Shown: in pieces, positions 58,898-64,000 of the stretch
Numbering within the stretch: the first letter of the stretch is position 1
Layout: the number at the start of each line of letters is the position of its first letter
Source: Diphasiastrum complanatum
Taxonomy: Eukaryota > Streptophyta > Lycopodiopsida > Lycopodiales > Lycopodiaceae
Direction: 5' to 3'
Length of the DNA stretch: 64,000 nucleotides
Assembly (NCBI GenBank): GCA_029204225.1
Contig: CM055109.1
Coordinates: 18,923,783 to 18,987,782 of the forward strand
Notes under the pieces: generated by a model
The model's input: only the letters and a program-made list of their open reading frames with translations
What the model was told of the DNA's origin: nothing
Database searches by the model: none
Translations under genes and position numbers: made by a program

Positions 58898-58987
58898 CAA
58901 GGAGTAGTGCAAGAAAACAGATCTTCTCTTAAATGGGCAGAAATGCATAAGTCAAAAATTAGAGAAAGCTATTACACAAAAGGATAG
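58898..58987 (+). CDS. candidate last exon of the PIBF1-like gene
   Basis: After tcttttcag an open stretch reads QGVVQENRSSLKWAEMHKSK then IRESYYTKG and TAG. Phase 0 joins it to the donor at 58190. LKWAEMHKSKI resembles the end of human PIBF1 (APEWSKKQKMKT). A Ty3 fragment begins within a few bases of the stop, so the natural end may be truncated by that insertion. Confidence 0.4.
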   Translation, partial: QGVVQENRSSLKWAEMHKSKIRESYYTKG

Positions 58988-60830
58988 GATGTTCATCACC
59001 TCTTGAAATGTAGCAGGTGCATTTGTTAACCCAAAAGGAAGTACTAAGAACTTATAATGTCTAAACCTTGTCTGAAAACCAGTCTTCTGCACATGACATG
59101 GATGAATTCTAATTCGACGATATCCAATTTTGATATTTGATTTTGTGAGGTATTTAGCTCTACCAAATCTAGTGGGTTTTGACAATCTGCGAGTAAATTT
59201 TTTGCGAGTTTTATTCTGCCCATGGTTCACCGATTATGTAGCACATGGTATGCCATGTAATATTAACGACATTTTGTTTCTAACTACAAGAAGATGCTAA
59301 TTAGATGCAAAAATTTCAATGGATTTCAATGTGAGATAACTTTGGAAGTGACATTGTTTGTCTCCACTCTTGACTACTAATAATTCTCTCAATATCTCTT
59401 CATAGGTGTCATGAAAATCTCTATCACATCGTCTTTCTATGATATTGTGTCCACTTTCCTTTTTTTCTTTTCTTTTTTGCAACGTATTAAAATTTGGCTT
59501 TTCATTTTCCAATACCACAAAAGGCTTGGACACCATAGCTTGAGCCACTGTATCATGTGAATCATTCACAACCATTCAACATTCTCATGTAAAACAAATT
59601 ATATAGTCTATGTGATATTGGGAGTACCAAATTCTGCTCTATGTGGCATTATAGGTATCAAACCATCATTGTCATGAACAATATCTACTTTTAAGGTACT
59701 ACATCGTATCTTTGTGGATACATTATAGGTTTAATAGGTCGAAATTTTTTAATTATAAAACAGAAAAGGTATTTTGACACATTTGAAAACCAGATTTTGA
59801 GTAAAAACATTAGTTCAGAATATTTTTTGTAGCCTCCAAACATAGCACACCAGTGTGCTAAGTAAATCGGAAGGAAAAAACAAACTTTGCAACTTCCAAA
59901 GATAGCACGCCAATATGCTATAGGAATCCGTTGCAAAAAAAAACAAAATTCGGCAGAATCCCTTGACACGTCGGCGTGCTATCTTTGGACTAAATCACAG
60001 TTCTAAATGATAAACATTCAACTAGTGGCATACAAAAGGTAGCACACAATTTGGTATCTTTTTGTTGAATCATGGCAAGCAAGAAATTCGCAAAACTCAC
60101 AAAACTTTACTCGCAAAATGCCAAGGTCCCAACCTATCTACCAGATCATCTATTCTGGGCAATTAATACTTATTCTTAATAGTTAATTTATTTAACGTCT
60201 TGTTATTTACACACATCTAGAAGCCTCGATCCTCTTTTTCTTTCAAAAAGGAGCACCCCAAAGTGATTTATTGGGTCTTATATGTCCCATCTTAAGATAA
60301 TTATCATTTTGATTAGTAGTATCTACCTCTTCCTTATGAGAAAACTGGTATGCTTGTTTAGAGATAGGATCACTATCTAGAATGAACTCAATCTTGTGAT
60401 CTACTTACCTAGAAGGTAGTAAACCATGAGATAATTCAACTAGAAACACATCACAAAAGTCACTTATGATCTTATTCTATTCAATCTGCTTTTGATCTAA
60501 ATCCACTGAGATGCATTTAAGAAAAATTCAAAATGATATTGCAAATAAAGAATACGCTTCATACTACGAATAAAAAATGTTCATTACATTAGTCGTTGAA
60601 ATAAACTCAGATGGATGTACATATATGTCTCCAAAAAATGTAACTATATCTCTCTCCCTAAATGAAAGCACATGCTTCTCAAAATAAATGTCAAGAGATT
60701 TCGTAAATGACCACTCATAGTTTACGATTATATCTATGTGTGCTATATCTAAAACATGAAAATCAACTAATTCTCTATAGTTTCGAATCAAAATTAGGAG
60801 CTTGAGTACTTTGACTTTTCAAGTTTTCAA
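58988..60830 (-). mobile_element. decayed Ty3/gypsy pol, minus strand
   Basis: Begins abruptly at 58988. RT: IKIGYRRIRIHPCHVQKTGF and FRHYKFLVLPFGLTNAPATF, then QEVMN. 60400-60480 has the RT entry region (LSHGLLPSR) and 60564-60791 a protease end (YRELVDFHVLDIAHIDIIVN). RNase H and integrase are missing. Confidence 0.8.
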
Positions 60831-60870
60831 CTCTGCTTTTGAAGCTAGATATATTTCATATCTATGATTG

Positions 60871-61227
60871 CTAGCCTTTGCTCATATTGAGTGTAAGTAC
60901 CTTCTTCCACAGAAAGAGACGAGTCAATACATCTGAAGTCTCATAGATACTTGTTAGAATATCCCACGCTTCTTTGGAGGTGGTGCTATTTGATACGTGA
61001 GCAGTCTGAGTGTCCTTCAGATCTAGGGATACAATGGCAAATGCTTTGCCATCCTTTGCTTCCCAGGCTTGTAGCAATCCAGGTTCTACCAATTTGGCTA
61101 TTGAACCGTTTATGTATTCCCATAGCTCCTTCTAAATTAAGATCATCCTCATCTTGAACTTCCACATGTGGAAGTCATCTCCGTTGAGCTTACTGATCAA
61201 GCGGATCTCTGAGGTTGAACCTTCCAT
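60871..61227 (-). pseudogene. copia gag N-terminal part
   Basis: The minus strand begins MEGSTSEIRLISKLNGDDFH and continues KMRMILI with a stop, then MVEPGLLQAWEAKDGKAFAI and NSTTSKEAWDILTSIYETSD. Typical copia gag start beside a primer site. It is joined to Ty3 sequence on its left, so the rest of the copia element is lost. Confidence 0.85.
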
Positions 61228-61336
61228 TGCAATTGAGTAGCAGAGATGAAACACAAACGAAATGAACTAACTCTGTAGAACAAGAACGCATTAAGTTCTA
61301 TCATAAATCCAAGACTCTAGTAATCCAGTAAACTAG

Positions 61337-61349
61337 TGCTCTGATACCA
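61337..61349 (-). other. primer-binding site (initiator tRNA-Met), copia
   Basis: Plus strand tgctctgatacca, inverse tggtatcagagca, 3 nt from the LTR at 61353. Confidence 0.9.
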
Positions 61350-61352
61350 CTT

Positions 61353-62123
61353 TGTTGGCATTAACAGGACGGATGAGATGCCAACAGAGAATGAAATACG
61401 ATTATGAAATTAGTGAAAGCACAATGATAACTGCGTTAAGAAGATCGTGGATTACTTAGAGAACGAAGATTATGAGCTGTTCTTTTGTGTTGATCAAGAT
61501 TATCAATGTAGGAGTCTTAGAGACTGCCGTGAAAGAGAGATTGCAGAAACGATTAGGCATCTGAAACAACCATGCAATCCTCTAATACTGATAATCTAAT
61601 ATGAAGAGAATGTAAAAATAATTTAGGTGTCAGAGACAGCCATACATTTCTCGCGTAAGAGGAGTGAGAGTTAATTTCATTCAACACGAATGCAAAGATG
61701 TAGAACAATAGCGAATCTGTATAATAAAATTGTAATAACAACTGATTGAGGAATTTACTTCTAGACAAGCGTGCTTGTCTGGATATCAAGGTCATGAAGC
61801 TGTTGAAACCTTGGTTGATATGACACAGCTATTCCATGTTGTTTCAACGAGGGTTGCTATTGAAACCGTGACTTGTTGATGATTGAAAGCTGCACTTCAT
61901 ATATGATGAATGTTGTGGCTGAACTGTGTGTGGCATAATTGTAGCCATGGATCCATTTCCCAGCGATGGCAGCGGTAGGAGCGGTGCAGACCTATCTTTT
62001 CACAAATGGTCGATGGAAGTACTCGTGCAGCAGTGAGGTTGTTGATTCTGTTTCCAGCGATGAAGGATTTTGAAGAGGATCGCGATGGGGATGATGGTGG
62101 CTATAGTGACTATGAAGCCAACA
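61353..62123 (-). repeat. probable 5' LTR of copia element
   Basis: Starts tgttggcattaac beside the primer site. The right border gccaaca at 62117-62123 gives matching inverted termini TGTTGGC/GCCAACA. No second LTR is present to confirm it. Confidence 0.45.
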
Positions 62124-64000
62124 GAACAAGCCTTGCTCTTTTCCATGCCTTGATTGAGGGAACCTCTTTAGGGTTTCTGACCTTGAAGATGGAATATGCT
62201 TTTTAGCTTCCCTTTTGGATGGGAATAGACTCCGGGGGTCTTTTGGACTCATGCAGTTGTTAACGGGTCGACCAAACTCTGGGTTGCATGGCTCTTTGCA
62301 TGTACTTAGTTTGCATGTTGTTTTCTAGGCCTCTTTTAAGCCAGTTATTTGGAACTTTTGTACTGTTAGATCTTTCATCAAGCTGTAATAATCTGTTTTG
62401 AATTTTTTTTTTAACGGCCGATCTTGACGAAACGAAGGAAATGGTATGGTACTCAGGCATATACCCAGTATAGGAATTCGATTCCTTGGTATTATGCATT
62501 TAAACCATTATTGATACTCCCGGTACATGGAGTTAAATTGTGTTTTTGTTTGGAAAACCAATCAGTTGGTTTTGGGTTCTTGATGATTTTAATCATTAAG
62601 ATTGAACAGGCCAAAAGCTTTTGAGATACTTGTTAAAGTAATTATTGGAATAATGGATAATATTTGGTGGTATTTTTATTCAACAAAATTTTTGTGTGGA
62701 ATACAGGGAAAGAAGTACCTGAATTCAAGTTTTATGTATTTTTCCTTAATTACAGAAAACTTTAACGAAGTAATTCTTAAGCCAGTTTAATGAAAAGGAA
62801 AAATTGTCCAATTTTATTGGAAAAATTGTAACAATAGGAATTAAAAAACTGATTTCATTTCCAGTTACATCCTATGGTGAATTATATTCAAAAGATCATA
62901 CTAGTAGTGTTTTTCATACTAGTAGACAATTTTTGATATATCAGTTATTCAGCCCAGGTATAGAATAGAAATGAAATTGTTTCAGACTTTTTCCTACAGT
63001 AATTAATTTTAAACATTTACTAATGTCGTTACGTCTTCTTAGTACCTTAGCTGAAATAGATTTTCAAGGAACAGAAAATTCTAAGGAGGGAAGAAGAGTG
63101 GACATCAGAGGTAGTAAATGTGATCGAGAAATGTATTTCGCAGTTAGGATTCTTTTAATCCTTGTAAATAATTGATTAATACCGAATATTAATTTCATGG
63201 ATAGAATTCATTTAGTTGAATTCATAACGAATATCTTTGTGACCGTTGAGTTATCCGTAGTTTGGATGTCAATTGTGATGTTAAAAGTGGAACCTGATAC
63301 ATGGATTACATTAGATCTGTTAATTGATTGAAGCTTATCCCTAGAGTTAATGCTCTTGGTTCCATGGGGATTCGAATCTTATCATTAACCTGGAAGGATC
63401 AGAGCGTAATATTGAACCATGTTAATTCTTCTGTTTAGATCACAGGATCAGGTGTGGATTTGGGTATCCATCTGATAGGCATGCCAGTCATCCAAATAAA
63501 GGAATTCTCTAGAGTATGGGAATAAGAGATAATATCCTACTATATGGATTATAAGATAGCTAGATAATCAGTGGATCACTAGAATATCAGATAAGGCGAT
63601 TAAGAGTTTTTTGAAAGAAAAAGCTGATGGTATGGGACATCAGTAATTTCGAAAAAGAAATTCTAGGACTATAAAGATCTGATGATAAATGGTGTATTTT
63701 AGTACCTAGTTGTAATATGGGAAAAAGAAAACCATTGATCAAATGCGGGGTATTTTGGAAAATTTTGAGGTTTAATCTAGATCCCAATGTGGTATCTCAT
63801 TATTTACAAAATTGGGGGCCCTCAAATCTATTTCTCGCTTTCTTATTTAATCCTTTATTTCTTAGTAATTTTTCGAATATAAGACATCAGACTGGTTTAT
63901 ATGATTCTTTCCAGCATGAAGTTTATTCTTTTGAAAGACTATTATGTCATATAAATTACTACTTGTGTGAATAGACTTGGAATTTAAATAAATTCTAAGG
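62124..64000. other. AT-rich flank, nothing recognised
   Basis: Scattered open stretches of up to about 85 codons on both strands without motifs. gaattcgattcc near 62475 and repeated aaaaattgt/aattttattgg words near 62810 suggest further decayed repeats. No promoter or new gene can be supported. Confidence 0.4.

Noticed and set aside
61922-62040. ATG context at 61948 reading MDPFPSDGSGRSGADLSFHK, like a first exon
   Set aside because: It stops after 29 codons, has no convincing donor, and lies inside the probable copia LTR at 61353-62123.
62400-64000. Possible organelle-derived DNA at the right end (AT-rich)
   Set aside because: No plastid or mitochondrial gene could be recognised in any frame.

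Overview
The window comes from a large, repeat-packed plant nuclear genome. One split host gene on the + strand runs almost the whole length (22 to at least 58101). Its introns are filled with decayed LTR retrotransposons, LINEs and short DNA transposons. The gene encodes a coiled-coil protein that I identify, by comparison from memory, as the plant homolog of PIBF1/CEP90, a centriole and centriolar-satellite protein needed for building cilia in animals. Land plants build centrioles only in lineages with swimming sperm. A phase-consistent PIBF1 gene with introns up to 15 kb therefore points to a fern or a zooidogamous gymnosperm (cycad, Ginkgo), not a flowering plant or conifer. This lineage call is inference.

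Layout. Fourteen exons, all with GT-AG borders and compatible phases, lie at 22-166, 6795-6870, 21224-21306, 21742-21873, 37062-37266, 43898-44059, 44341-44514, 44670-44753, 44849-44982, 45268-45433, 46046-46196, 57327-57511, 57675-57805 and 57948-58101. The start lies upstream of the window. The 3' end is ambiguous: one or two more coding-looking exons (58082-58189, 58898-58987) follow an in-frame stop. Introns are either very short (95-612 bp) or very long (6.6-15.2 kb), and all the transposons sit in the long ones.

Intron 1 holds an iterated-word repeat and a decayed minus-strand Ty3 element, itself cut in its protease region by a 459-bp hAT-like MITE with a perfect 8-bp target duplication. 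Intron 2 holds a LINE split by a complete-ended chromovirus (10149-13605; LTRs, PBS, PPT, 5-bp TSD) and a decayed plus-strand Ty3 element. Intron 4 holds a small hAT-like MITE, a Ty1/copia element fused to a Ty3 fragment, a further hAT-like element with an LTR inside it, a solo LTR (27932-28321, TSD ctaag), a minus-strand copia element (about 29363-33312), and another hAT-like MITE. Intron 5 holds a LINE fragment and a non-coding LTR element. Intron 11 holds a LINE fragment, a second chromovirus of the same family (47485-50609), and a minus-strand copia element enclosing a Ty3 fragment. Downstream of the gene are Ty3 and copia remnants and an LTR.

The most unusual signal is a set of short elements. 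Four have clear or near-perfect 8-bp target duplications. Each is filled with many copies, in both orientations, of its own self-complementary word (for example GGGAACGCGTTCCC, GAACCGTACGGTTC, TTCGAATCG, TAGGAACG, GGATCGCGATCC). The word is uniform within an insertion but differs between insertions. No tRNA, rRNA, CRISPR or bacterial-type gene was seen.
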